In this document: one piece after another, positions 39,845 to 48,762 of the stretch | Position numbering within the stretch: the stretch's first letter is position 1 | How the letters are laid out: each line of letters starts with the position of its first letter | NCBI GenBank assembly: GCA_024684375.1 | Contig: JAIKWZ010000042.1 | Coordinates: forward strand, 1 to 64,000 | Origin: Clostridiales bacterium | GTDB lineage: Bacteria; Bacillota; Clostridia; Christensenellales; Aristaeellaceae | Direction: 5' to 3' | Length of the DNA stretch: 64,000 bases | Notes under the pieces: model-generated | Databases searched by the model: none | Told to the model about the DNA's origin: nothing | What the model saw: the letters and a program-made list of their open reading frames with translations, nothing else | Translations under genes and position numbers: made by a program

Positions 39845-42079
39845 CTACAGCTCTATTATCGCTTCCATGCAAGTGCCCATGTCAAAGCAAACGAAGTTTT
39901 CATCGATAACAAAGGGTGTGACTGCCCCATCCACATAAACACGTTTTGCAGCTGCACCCGTAAACGCTTTGACTCTGTATTGTCTGTCTGTCCTCATGCC
40001 CTCAAAATGGCCTTTTCGGCTGGAAACAGTCAGCCTTAGAGTATTGTCATCCCTTTTGACATCGATCTCAGTTTGCGCGATCTCGCCGGCCAGGTATTTG
40101 AGATCCAGCCCTGCGTCCTCATAAAACAAATATTTCCTGTGTATGTAAGATACCGCATAGACCTCAAGCGTCAGCGTTTCGTCATCCACGCAATCGGTAA
40201 ACTGTTTATCTTCCTGTGTGGGGATGACTGAGCCGTTCCTAATGAATAAAGCTCCTCCCCTGTCCTCAGGAAAAACGGCGGGCAGCTGCTGACCTTCATC
40301 GTATGACTTCAATGTCCAGGCGTCGATCCAAACTTCGTTTTTGGGGAGCATGATTGTATCGCTGAACGCGCCGACAAGATAATTATCTCCGAACATGAAT
40401 TGCGTGATAACGTTTTGCAGCCCCTCGTCCTCAAATTCAAGGGGCATTGCCCTCACTATAGGTGTGCCCGTCAGGTGAGCGGATATTGCCGCGGAATACA
40501 CGTAAGGAAGTATGTGGTAGCGATAACGGTCATAGAATGTAAATACCTTTTCGTTGTGTTCTCCTGCCCACCAGGGGTGTGAATACCCGCTCCAACTGTC
40601 AAGCTCGCACCAGGCTGTGAAAAAGCAGTAGTGGATGGTATGGGGCTGGAATATATCCATATCGCATGTAATGTTACTGAACCCGGAAAGACCGCTATTG
40701 AGTATCCAAACCAGTGTCTTTATGCCTCCTCCGCTGTCTCCGGTAGTACAGGCAGAATACTTCTGCATGGAAGTATAACCGCCGCTCAAATGGTGCATGG
40801 GACGCAGGTGTGTGTACTCGCTCATGCCTTCATACATTTCCTTGCCGTAAAGCGTAGTCTGCAGCGAATGCATTTCCGCCTCACTGCGCCCGTTTGCGTA
40901 TATCCTGGTCTCGTCAGCGGTATCTATAAGCTTGCATGGGTCGAGCTTGAAAGCTCTCGCCCCGTCGCATACAAAGCTTTTAAGATGTTTAAACCATGGT
41001 TCCATGCCAAAATCTTTGGGATTTCCTGCCCTGTTCTCCTGATTTGCAGTGAAATCATACCTGCAGCACAGCCACAGTTCCAGTTTGAAACCGTAGCGGG
41101 CAAGTGCGGACAAAAATGTGCGTTTGGGAGGCGTCAGGTCTTCAAACTGTTCCGGAGTTTTCCTCATCCAGTCGCAGATATAGAATCTGTCAGTATTCCA
41201 GCGCTTTTCCGTAGAAAAATCGTAACGCTTAGCCATCCATCCCGGTTCAAGTGAAAAGGAGTCGCACGGAAGGCGTTTCTCGCGGAATGTCGCCGCGTTT
41301 CGCATTACTTCAAACTGGTCTGCGTTGTACTGGTCTATAAACATGAGACCATAGGCCCATTTCGGCAAGACCATGCTTCTGCCAGTCACATAAGTGAAGC
41401 GCTCAAGCAGGGCTTTAAGGCTATCACCTGAGTAAATAAAGAAGTCTATCTCGCCATCCGGAAGCAGCCAAGTCACACGCCTGTCATCCATTTCGCATAC
41501 GTCGACCGCATGCCAGAACGTCGTGTTGAGACTTATCGCGTAACCTGCCTTGCTCATAATGAAAGGCACAACAAGCTCGTGTCTGGTATAGACCACTTTT
41601 TGCAGGTAGGTCTTTCCGTTAAGCGCGAGCCTGTCCACATTGCTTTCTCCGAGTCCATAAAAGACTTCGCCGCAGGTGCAAAGGCTTATGGTTTTGGGAG
41701 CCTTGAAGAAATTCGTATATATCTGTTCTTCTTTTGCCTCGTCCCCGATTATCTGTTTGCGTTCAGGCCGAAAACCGGATGTTTTATCCATGAAAAAGTC
41801 AAATACTGAGCCTGAAACATCACAATTCAAGCTTATCTCCCTGTGGGCAAGCGGCGTATCAAAAACGATTCCACCTTCTGTGATGCTGACCTTGAGCTGT
41901 CCTGAAATGACGGAGTCGGAGTCAATGTGACCAGCTCCGTCGTCTGCAGGCGTCAGGATGCCATATTTTTCCGGAAGGGTTTCGTCAAACGAAGAGCTCA
42001 GTCTTACACGAATGACGTTTTCAGCCCATGGAGATATTTTAAGTTTCCTGCCCAAAAACTCATATGTCAGCTCGTGCAT
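39845..42079 (-). CDS. Glycoside hydrolase family 31 alpha-glucosidase/alpha-xylosidase-like enzyme
   Basis: 744 aa, no signal peptide. N-terminal beta-sandwich (about 1-190), a GH31 barrel with the nucleophile region RAFKLDPCK, the SGFSNITCDMD segment near the acid/base, and C-terminal beta domains with LFIRNGSVIP. The start at 42079 is chosen because CAGGAGG lies 8 bases upstream and because the -10 box of a good promoter covers the upstream in-frame ATG at 42136. Hydrolyses alpha-linked sugars; whether glucose or xylose is removed cannot be told. First gene of the leftward group. Confidence 0.9.
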   Translation of the reverse strand: MHELTYEFLGRKLKISPWAENVIRVRLSSSFDETLPEKYGILTPADDGAGHIDSDSVISGQLKVSITEGGIVFDTPLAHREISLNCDVSGSVFDFFMDKTSGFRPERKQIIGDEAKEEQIYTNFFKAPKTISLCTCGEVFYGLGESNVDRLALNGKTYLQKVVYTRHELVVPFIMSKAGYAISLNTTFWHAVDVCEMDDRRVTWLLPDGEIDFFIYSGDSLKALLERFTYVTGRSMVLPKWAYGLMFIDQYNADQFEVMRNAATFREKRLPCDSFSLEPGWMAKRYDFSTEKRWNTDRFYICDWMRKTPEQFEDLTPPKRTFLSALARYGFKLELWLCCRYDFTANQENRAGNPKDFGMEPWFKHLKSFVCDGARAFKLDPCKLIDTADETRIYANGRSEAEMHSLQTTLYGKEMYEGMSEYTHLRPMHHLSGGYTSMQKYSACTTGDSGGGIKTLVWILNSGLSGFSNITCDMDIFQPHTIHYCFFTAWCELDSWSGYSHPWWAGEHNEKVFTFYDRYRYHILPYVYSAAISAHLTGTPIVRAMPLEFEDEGLQNVITQFMFGDNYLVGAFSDTIMLPKNEVWIDAWTLKSYDEGQQLPAVFPEDRGGALFIRNGSVIPTQEDKQFTDCVDDETLTLEVYAVSYIHRKYLFYEDAGLDLKYLAGEIAQTEIDVKRDDNTLRLTVSSRKGHFEGMRTDRQYRVKAFTGAAAKRVYVDGAVTPFVIDENFVCFDMGTCMEAIIEL

Positions 42080-42118
42080 GGCCAGTTCCTCCTGAAAAGG
42101 CATCTCAACCTTTTTTTC

Positions 42119-42147
42119 ATTATATAGCCACGTCATCTTTTTTTCAA
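42119..42147 (-). promoter_or_regulatory. GH31 gene promoter
   Basis: Minus strand TTGAAA (42147-42142), 17-base spacer, TATAAT (42124-42119). Transcription would start near 42112, about 33 bases before the ATG at 42079. Confidence 0.75.
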
Positions 42148-42199
42148 CTGTCAGGGCAGATAAATCCCGTTTATTGCAAAATTACGCATATCTTAATAC

Positions 42200-42233
42200 T
42201 CAGTACACACTGGAATGCTAAAATATCAGTACA
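42200..42233 (+). repeat. Direct repeat upstream of the MATE gene
   Basis: TCAGTACA occurs at 42200-42207 and again at 42226-42233, 26 bp apart, flanking a TAAAAT box (42219-42224) that lacks a clear -35. Possible regulator sites for the efflux gene; no binding protein is suggested. Confidence 0.4.
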
Positions 42234-42251
42234 AATTTTACGGAGAAGCAG

Positions 42252-43700
42252 ATGGATCTCATTAAGCGTATTAAAGATAGATATCTGGGAGACCGTGGAT
42301 TTTACTCGGCCGTGCTAATGCTGTTTATACCCATAGTAATACAAAACGGCATTTCCAGCTTCGTCAATCTGCTTGACAACCTGATGGTAGGCTCAGTAGG
42401 CGAGGCGCAGATGAACGGCGTGTCCATTTCCAACCAGCTGTTCTTCGTGTTCAACCTGTGTATATTCGGCGGAATGAGCGGCGCGGGCATTTTCGCGGCG
42501 CAGTTCTTTGGCGCGAAAGACGAAAAAGGCGTCAAAGACTGCTTCAGGTTCATGCTTTTGGTAGCGCTCGTTATCTGTCTTGCCGGGACTTTCGTGATAG
42601 GCGTATTTGGTTCAGACTTGCTTGATCTGTTCATCAACCCTGACCTGAGCGGTACCGAAGAGGAGATAGCTCAAGAGATTCTCAAGGCCAAACAGACCAA
42701 AGAAGAGGGCCTAAAATATATCGCGATCATACTGTTGGGGCTCGCTCCCTTCGCTTTGACCAACGCCTACGCTTCAACTCTCAGAGTCGAAGGAGAGACC
42801 AGGCTCCCTATGTACGCCGGGATCGCAGGCGTGTTTACCAACCTCACGCTTAACTGGCTATTGATATTCGACCATTTCGGTCATACCGGGCTTGGAGTGC
42901 AAGGCGCCGCGATCGCTACTGTGATAAGCCGCTACGTCGAGCTGAGCATAATAGTAGTCGTCGCTTACAGACGACTTAAGAAGACGGGCAGATACAGCTT
43001 CCTGAATGACGCCTTCAGGCATTTTCATATTCCCCCCAAGCTGTTTAAAGACGTTTTAATACGCAGTCTTCCCCTTCTTGCCAACGAACTGCTGTGGTCT
43101 GTGGGCATGACTGTGCTGACGAGGCATTATTCCCTGAGGGGACTTACCGTAATAAACGCAATGACTATAACCAGTACTATTTCCAATCTATTTAATGTGC
43201 TGGTGTTTTCCATGGGAACGGCCGTAAGCGTTATGGTCGGCAGAAGCCTGGGAGCAAACGACATGGAAGGAGCCAAAGCCAACGCCCGAAAGATAATTGT
43301 CTTCTGCGAGCTTATCTGTCTTGTTACGTGCGCCTTGCTCATCATTCTTTCAAATATACTACCGTTGGCATACAGTAAAAGCTCCGATGAAGCAAAAAAA
43401 CTTGCCTCACATCTTTTACGCGCCAACGCTATTGTGATGCCGCTTAATGCCTTCACGCACTGCACATATTTTACGCTCAGGGCAGGCGGCAAAACCTTCA
43501 TTACCTTCCTGTTTGACAGCGTTTACACCTGGCTGCTTCCTGTGCCGCTTAGCTTTTTCCTTGTCACGTTTACAAATATGGATATCGTACCCATTGTCGA
43601 ACTTGTCCACGCGATGGAGCTGATAAAAGTTACAGTAGGCTACATCCTGTTGAAAAAAGGCATCTGGATCCACAATATCGTGGAAAACCAAGAGGCTTAG
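42252..43700 (+). CDS. MATE-family multidrug efflux transporter
   Basis: 482 aa with twelve predicted transmembrane helices in two homologous halves (about 15-230 and 260-470). The family exports drugs and metabolites in exchange for Na+ or H+. Conserved features include GGMSGAGIFAAQFFGA and the later GTAVSVMVGRSLGA counterpart in the second half. GGAG precedes the ATG. Lies upstream of a second heterodimeric ABC exporter; a 105-base gap suggests separate transcription. Confidence 0.92.
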   Translation: MDLIKRIKDRYLGDRGFYSAVLMLFIPIVIQNGISSFVNLLDNLMVGSVGEAQMNGVSISNQLFFVFNLCIFGGMSGAGIFAAQFFGAKDEKGVKDCFRFMLLVALVICLAGTFVIGVFGSDLLDLFINPDLSGTEEEIAQEILKAKQTKEEGLKYIAIILLGLAPFALTNAYASTLRVEGETRLPMYAGIAGVFTNLTLNWLLIFDHFGHTGLGVQGAAIATVISRYVELSIIVVVAYRRLKKTGRYSFLNDAFRHFHIPPKLFKDVLIRSLPLLANELLWSVGMTVLTRHYSLRGLTVINAMTITSTISNLFNVLVFSMGTAVSVMVGRSLGANDMEGAKANARKIIVFCELICLVTCALLIILSNILPLAYSKSSDEAKKLASHLLRANAIVMPLNAFTHCTYFTLRAGGKTFITFLFDSVYTWLLPVPLSFFLVTFTNMDIVPIVELVHAMELIKVTVGYILLKKGIWIHNIVENQEA

Positions 43701-43805
43701 CGCCTGCTTTTTTGCAGATTTAATCAAATGCTTACAATTTTGGCATGGTTTTTGGGGGGCCAATATCAGATAATTAGAAAGAGATTATTTGGGAGGCGTA
43801 AATAA

Positions 43806-45533
43806 TTGAGGAGACTGCTGAAGTATATACGTCCCTACCTGTTCTGGACGCTTATAAGTCCCGCTTTCATGCTGCTGGAAGTGTTCATGGACCTGCTCCA
43901 GCCCATGTTTATGAGTCGGATAATTGACGTCGGCGTTGCAAACGGCGACAATCCTTATATTGTCAGGACCTGCATACTTATGTGCGCGGTCGCGTTGCTT
44001 GGTGTCGTAGGCGGCGCGGGAAACATGATCTTCTCCACCAAGGCCGGCTACGGTTTTGCCAAAGACTTGAGAAGCGATGTCTACAGAAAGATACAGTCTT
44101 TCTCATTTGCCAATATCGATGAGTTCAAAACGGGCTCGCTTGTGACAAGGACCACCAACGATATCACTCAAATTCAAAACGCTTTTGTCACCTGCATACG
44201 AATGCTCATCCGTGCGCCTTTCCTGTTTATCGGCGGCGTTGTGATGGTGTGCGTCATAAGCCCCAGGCTGTCTCTTGTTGTTTTGACCGCTATTCCCCTG
44301 CTTGCCGCGTTTATTGTTGTGCTGCTTAAGAAAGGGTCGCCTCTGTTCATGAGCATGCAGCAGAAAATGGACAGGGTCAACACCGTCATGCAGGAAAACC
44401 TGGCCGGCATACGAGTGATAAAGGCTTTCGCCCGCAGTGACTACGAAAAGCAGAAGTTTAAGACAGCTAACGATGACCTGTGCAATTCCTCCATGCGCGC
44501 AATGAAGATGCTTTCCCTTTCATTTCCGCTTATAAGTCTGATAATGAACATTACCATGCTGCTGATGTACTTTTTCGGCGGCAGGCTCGTATTCTCTGGA
44601 TCACTTGAACCCGGACAGATAATGGCTTTTTCCAACTACGTTATCCAGATTCTCTCCTCACTTACCATGTCCAGCTTTATGCTGATGTTCCTGTCGCGCG
44701 CAGGCGTTTCAATAAAGCGTGTCAATGAGGTGCTGGACACTGTAAGCGACATACAAAACGGTCCCAACACAGACGCAAGGGTCGTTCGCGGTGAAGTTGA
44801 GTTTAAGAACGTATCTTTCCGATACCCCGGCGCCAGCGGTGAACCTGTGCTCAAGCACATAAGCTTTACGGCGGAACCCGGCCAGACAGTGGCCATACTC
44901 GGGGCGACCGGCTCAGGCAAGTCCACCCTTGTCAATCTTATCCCCCGGCTTTACGACGTAAGCGAAGGCGAGATACTCGTGGACGGCGTAAACGTCAGGG
45001 ATTATGCGCTGCCGACCCTTAGAGGCTCCATTGGCGTAGCTCTGCAGGAAAGCGTGCTGTTTACCGGCACTATCGACGAGAACCTGCACTGGGGTGACGA
45101 CGGCGCTTCGGATGATGTGATAAAGCAGGCCTCGACTATAGCTCAGGCTGATGCGTTCGTCTCTAAGCTAAAAGATGCATACGAAACCGAACTGGGTCAA
45201 AGAGGTGTGAACCTCTCCGGCGGGCAGAAACAGCGTCTGTGCATCGCAAGAGCGCTGGTCAAGCATCCGAAGATCTTGATCCTTGACGATTCTACTTCAG
45301 CTGTAGATCTGTCAACCGAGGCGAAGATCCAGACAGGTCTGAGGGAAGTGTTCGGGGATATGACCGTGTTTATCATCGCCCAGCGAATATCATCTGTTAT
45401 GGATGCAGACAAAATATTGCTGATAGACAACGGCGAGATAATTGACAGCGGCAAACATGAAGAGCTTAAGCACCGCTGCTCCGTATATCGCGAGATAGTC
45501 GTAAGCCAGCTGGGAGAGGAGGCGGCCAAATAA
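43806..45533 (+). CDS. ABC exporter half-transporter with degenerate Walker B
   Basis: 575 aa: six-helix transmembrane domain (about 10-310) and ATPase domain (about 330-570). Walker A GATGSGKST, signature LSGGQKQR, Walker B ILILDDSTSAVD with Asp in place of the catalytic Glu. TTG start with GGAGG 9 bases upstream. The stop shares a base with the start of the partner (TAATG). Partner and defects match those of a heterodimeric exporter such as LmrCD or TM287/288. Substrate unknown. Confidence 0.93.
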   Translation: MRRLLKYIRPYLFWTLISPAFMLLEVFMDLLQPMFMSRIIDVGVANGDNPYIVRTCILMCAVALLGVVGGAGNMIFSTKAGYGFAKDLRSDVYRKIQSFSFANIDEFKTGSLVTRTTNDITQIQNAFVTCIRMLIRAPFLFIGGVVMVCVISPRLSLVVLTAIPLLAAFIVVLLKKGSPLFMSMQQKMDRVNTVMQENLAGIRVIKAFARSDYEKQKFKTANDDLCNSSMRAMKMLSLSFPLISLIMNITMLLMYFFGGRLVFSGSLEPGQIMAFSNYVIQILSSLTMSSFMLMFLSRAGVSIKRVNEVLDTVSDIQNGPNTDARVVRGEVEFKNVSFRYPGASGEPVLKHISFTAEPGQTVAILGATGSGKSTLVNLIPRLYDVSEGEILVDGVNVRDYALPTLRGSIGVALQESVLFTGTIDENLHWGDDGASDDVIKQASTIAQADAFVSKLKDAYETELGQRGVNLSGGQKQRLCIARALVKHPKILILDDSTSAVDLSTEAKIQTGLREVFGDMTVFIIAQRISSVMDADKILLIDNGEIIDSGKHEELKHRCSVYREIVVSQLGEEAAK

Positions 45534-47629
45534 TGTCTGACAGAATAAAGTCCCCTGAAACCGCTCAGAAAAAACGCCGCTTTGCCCCAGCGCAGGGTGG
45601 ATTCCCAGGCAGAGGTCCAAGACCGGGTCCCGCCGCCATGGGCAAGCCTAAACCCAAACTCAAAAATGCCCGCAGCACGATTACGAGGTTGTTTAAGTAC
45701 CTCATGGGCGTTAAATGGGAGCTTACTTTCGCCCTGATCGCACTTTTGGCATCCACAGCGACCACGCTTATAACTCCCACCATTTCAGGCAACATCATAG
45801 ATATCCTGAAGCAGGGCTTCAACACCAATCCCAGACAAACCTTGGCCGCTACCTTTGGTATAGGCCTTGCATCCAGCGCCATGCTTGACCGTGCGCGAGG
45901 ATATAAACTGAAAGGGCGCCTTCTCAATATCGTCACTCAAAGCGGCATATTCTCCATTATGTCCGCTATAGTGCTTTCGGTGATCGGACCCGATTCGGCC
46001 GAAGCCACGACGGAAATTGAGCAATTGAGTTATACTCAGCAATTAGGGGTCCAGCTGTTTTACCTTGGCGGTCTTTATTTAGTCAGCAGTCTGTGTTCCC
46101 TTGCCCAGCAACTGCTTTTGGTGCGTGTTTCGCAGCATACAGTAAGGACCATACGTACTGACCTGTTCGGGAAGCTCCAGGGGCTTTCCCTTAAATACTT
46201 CGACTCCGCCCCCCACGGGGAACTTATGAGCCGATTGACCAACGACGTGGACAACGTAAGCAATATGCTGTCCAACACCATCACACAGATACTCTCTTCG
46301 ATAATCACATTGATAATGTGCCTTTATATGATGATAAGGCTTTCGTTCGTGCTCACGCTTGTCAGCTTTATCACCATTCCCTTATCAGTGCTCATTATGC
46401 GCACTATAACCAAGCGCACCGGCAAGTACTTTAAGCGCCAGCAGGAATGCTTAGGTGAGTTAAACGGCATCGTGGAAGAGACTGTAAGCGGTTCAAGAGT
46501 AGTAAAGGTCTTCTGCCGCGAAAAGAACGTCGAAGCTGAATTCGACGAAGCAAACGAGGAGCTTGTGGAGGCCGGCGTCAAAGCTACGATCTATTCCAGC
46601 ATAATGGGACCCATGATGAACGTTGTTCACAATATATCCTTCGCGCTTATGAGCGGCATTGGAGGCTATCTTGTCGTCACGGGTCACGTCGCTTCCATCG
46701 GCCGCATACAGAGCTTTTTACAGTACCAGAGACAGTTTTCCAACCCCTTTAACCAGATCGCAAACCAGATCACCACGATTCAGTCTGCTTTAGCTGGCGC
46801 TGAGCGCGTGTTTGAGGTAATGGATCAGCCACCCGAGCCTGCGGATGTAGCTGACGCCGATGCCTTTATGAACCCGAGAGGAAAGGTTGAATTCAAGCAC
46901 GTTTGCTTCGGGTACAAACCCGACGTTCCCATTCTCAAGGGTCTTACTTTCACCGCACAGCCCGGTCAGACCATCGCGCTTGTTGGGCCTACCGGTGCGG
47001 GCAAGACTACAGTCGTCAACCTGCTAATGCGCTTTTACGACATAGATTCAGGTGAACTATTACTTGACGACGTAGATATTAAATCGATACGGAGGGAAAG
47101 CCTGCGCACTCATCTTGGTATGGTCTTGCAGGACGTCTACCTTTTTGCAGGCACTGTCAGGGACAATATCGTTTACGGCAAACTGGACGCTACGGAAGAT
47201 GAGATCCAATCGGCTATCCGGGCTGCCGACTGCGAGGAGTTTATCGAAAGGCTTCCGAATGGGCTTGATACGGAGCTTACCGAGAGCGGTTCCAACATAT
47301 CTCAGGGGCAAAGACAGCTGCTCTCCATCGCAAGGGCAGTACTAGCAGATCCGGCTGTACTGATACTGGACGAAGCTACCTCTTCAGTTGATACGCGTAC
47401 AGAAATGCGTATTCAGCAGGCTATGCTCAAGCTCATGAAAGGACGCACCAGCTTCGTGATCGCCCATCGTCTTTCGACCATAAGAAACGCAGATCAGATC
47501 CTTGTGCTGGATCACGGAGAGATCATCGAGCGCGGCACTCATGAAGAGCTCCTCGCCAAACAAGGTTTCTACGCAAATCTGCTTAACAGTCAGTATAAAT
47601 CCGGTGTGCTGGAAGAAGACGATACCTGA
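45533..47629 (+). CDS. ABC exporter half-transporter with long insertion
   Basis: 698 aa, about 100 longer than its partner. A basic, Gly/Pro-rich cytoplasmic tail (about 1-50) precedes the membrane domain, and an insertion of about 70 residues follows the first helix (around 100-180), containing an extra hydrophobic segment. The ATPase domain has Walker A GPTGAGKTT, Walker B VLILDEATSSVD with Glu, and a degenerate signature ISQGQRQ. Translationally coupled to the partner ending at 45533. The extra loop may contact an accessory protein or substrate; that is speculation. Confidence 0.92.
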   Translation: MSDRIKSPETAQKKRRFAPAQGGFPGRGPRPGPAAMGKPKPKLKNARSTITRLFKYLMGVKWELTFALIALLASTATTLITPTISGNIIDILKQGFNTNPRQTLAATFGIGLASSAMLDRARGYKLKGRLLNIVTQSGIFSIMSAIVLSVIGPDSAEATTEIEQLSYTQQLGVQLFYLGGLYLVSSLCSLAQQLLLVRVSQHTVRTIRTDLFGKLQGLSLKYFDSAPHGELMSRLTNDVDNVSNMLSNTITQILSSIITLIMCLYMMIRLSFVLTLVSFITIPLSVLIMRTITKRTGKYFKRQQECLGELNGIVEETVSGSRVVKVFCREKNVEAEFDEANEELVEAGVKATIYSSIMGPMMNVVHNISFALMSGIGGYLVVTGHVASIGRIQSFLQYQRQFSNPFNQIANQITTIQSALAGAERVFEVMDQPPEPADVADADAFMNPRGKVEFKHVCFGYKPDVPILKGLTFTAQPGQTIALVGPTGAGKTTVVNLLMRFYDIDSGELLLDDVDIKSIRRESLRTHLGMVLQDVYLFAGTVRDNIVYGKLDATEDEIQSAIRAADCEEFIERLPNGLDTELTESGSNISQGQRQLLSIARAVLADPAVLILDEATSSVDTRTEMRIQQAMLKLMKGRTSFVIAHRLSTIRNADQILVLDHGEIIERGTHEELLAKQGFYANLLNSQYKSGVLEEDDT

Positions 47630-47641
47630 TCTGAATAAAGG

Positions 47642-47681
47642 AGCACCTCCTCCGATTTGTCGGAGGAGGTGCTGTTGTTTT
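47642..47681 (+). terminator. Terminator of the second ABC exporter operon
   Basis: Perfect 14-bp stem AGCACCTCCTCCGA (47642-47655) / TCGGAGGAGGTGCT (47660-47673), loop TTTG, then GTTGTTTT. Ends just before the convergent gene at 47690. Confidence 0.92.
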
Positions 47682-47689
47682 GGAATGAT

Positions 47690-48100
47690 TTATTCATCCT
47701 TCTCGTCATTTTTCCACATGATCAGGCCTGACGGGTTTTCATTGTCTTCCTCTGTACCATTCTGTCCGTCGCTGTTTTGAAACAGTTTCCCCAGCAGTTC
47801 ATTCAAATCAGCTTCATCCGGTTCAAAGCCTTCCTCTTCATCGCCTTCGTCATCACCTTCAGGATATTTATCGTACTCCTCCTCTTCGTCGTGCATAAGC
47901 TCCAGTTCGGAAAGATCCTCGTCAATACGAGTCACATATTCGTTCAGCTCATCGTAGTCCTTCCTAAGCTGAGCAAGCTCCCTGCTAACCGCGCTTAATG
48001 CATTTAATGCTGCCGACAAGGCTTTTTTTAGCGACGATACATCTTCCGGTGTCTCAGCCAAGCCCTGCGCCAGCCCTAATAACCTGTCTATTTCTTCCAT
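47690..48100 (-). CDS. CD1247-type acidic coiled-coil protein
   Basis: 136 aa. Resembles the small clostridial CD1247 N-terminal domain proteins: a helical N-terminus (about 1-65, IDRLLGLAQGLAET ...) followed by the EYVTRIDEDLSELE motif and a long Asp/Glu-rich tail. The usual C-terminal zinc ribbon of longer relatives is not present. Function unknown. The start at 48100 has AAGGAG 6 bases upstream; the longer reading is rejected. It follows efp, an arrangement I recognise from Clostridia, and may be a translation-linked factor. Confidence 0.75.
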   Translation of the reverse strand: MEEIDRLLGLAQGLAETPEDVSSLKKALSAALNALSAVSRELAQLRKDYDELNEYVTRIDEDLSELELMHDEEEEYDKYPEGDDEGDEEEGFEPDEADLNELLGKLFQNSDGQNGTEEDNENPSGLIMWKNDEKDE

Positions 48101-48127
48101 CTGTTGCTCCTTTTTGTCCACAAACAA

Positions 48128-48152
48128 GGCGGAAACGCAATGCGTCTCCGCC
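48128..48152 (-). terminator. Hairpin after efp
   Basis: Minus strand GGCGGA-ACGCA arms pairing with TGCGT-TCCGCC (48128-48152), then TTGTTTGT. Likely partial terminator between efp and the CD1247-type gene, which starts only 28 bases further on. Confidence 0.5.
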
Positions 48153-48168
48153 AACGATCCTGTCAGGT

Positions 48169-48726
48169 TTAAACTCTGCTCAGATACTCACCGACGCGGG
48201 TGTCGATCTTGATTACGTCGCCTATCTCGATAAACAGCGGCACTTGAAGAGTGTAGCCGGTTTCCACCGTCGCAGGCTTGGTCGTGTTGGAGGCGGTGTC
48301 GCCTTTAAACCCAGGCTCCGTCGCGGTAACTTCGAGTTCAACGAAAGTGGGTGCTTCCACGGAGAACGCTGCGCCCTTGTAGAAACGTACGGTAGCGTTG
48401 GTGTTAGGCTTCATAAAGACTATGGCATCCTCTACCTGATCCTTGGTCAGACCGATCTGCTCATAAGACTCCCCGTCCATGAAGTAGTACAAATCACCGT
48501 CGTCGTACAGGTACTCCATTTCCTTTGTCTCGATTATCGCCTTGGGCATTTTATCAGTCGGGTTAAATGTACGTTCCAGCACCGCACCGGTTATGATGTT
48601 CTTGATCTTGGTGCGAACAAACGCTGCGCCCTTGCCGGGTTTGACATGCTGAAAGTCTACGATGGTCCAGATACCGCCGTCCCACTCAACTGTAATGCCT
48701 TTTTTGAAGTCGCCTGCTGTAACCAT
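48169..48726 (-). CDS. efp: Elongation factor P
   Basis: 185 aa. Binds the ribosome E site and relieves stalling at polyproline. Three beta-barrel domains; the modifiable loop KPGKGAAF carries K32, the position modified in Bacillus EF-P, and the C-terminal signature around [14 protein letters not shown] is intact. AGGAGG precedes the ATG. No EpmA/EpmB genes are nearby, so modification, if any, is by another route. Downstream of pepQ with a 36-base gap. Confidence 0.97.
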   Translation of the reverse strand: MVTAGDFKKGITVEWDGGIWTIVDFQHVKPGKGAAFVRTKIKNIITGAVLERTFNPTDKMPKAIIETKEMEYLYDDGDLYYFMDGESYEQIGLTKDQVEDAIVFMKPNTNATVRFYKGAAFSVEAPTFVELEVTATEPGFKGDTASNTTKPATVETGYTLQVPLFIEIGDVIKIDTRVGEYLSRV

Positions 48727-48762
48727 TGGAGTTCCTCCTTAAAAAATGGGGTAAATATATGT

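Noticed and set aside
42080-42136. Longer N-terminus of the GH31 enzyme.
   Set aside because: It overlaps the -10 box of a near-consensus promoter, and AGGAGG is placed for the ATG at 42079.
43740-43774. MerR-type promoter (TTGGCA, palindrome TTGGC/GCCAA, TATCAG) before the second ABC operon.
   Set aside because: The 18-base spacer is not the elongated 19-20 bases of MerR promoters and no MerR-type gene is near; could be chance.
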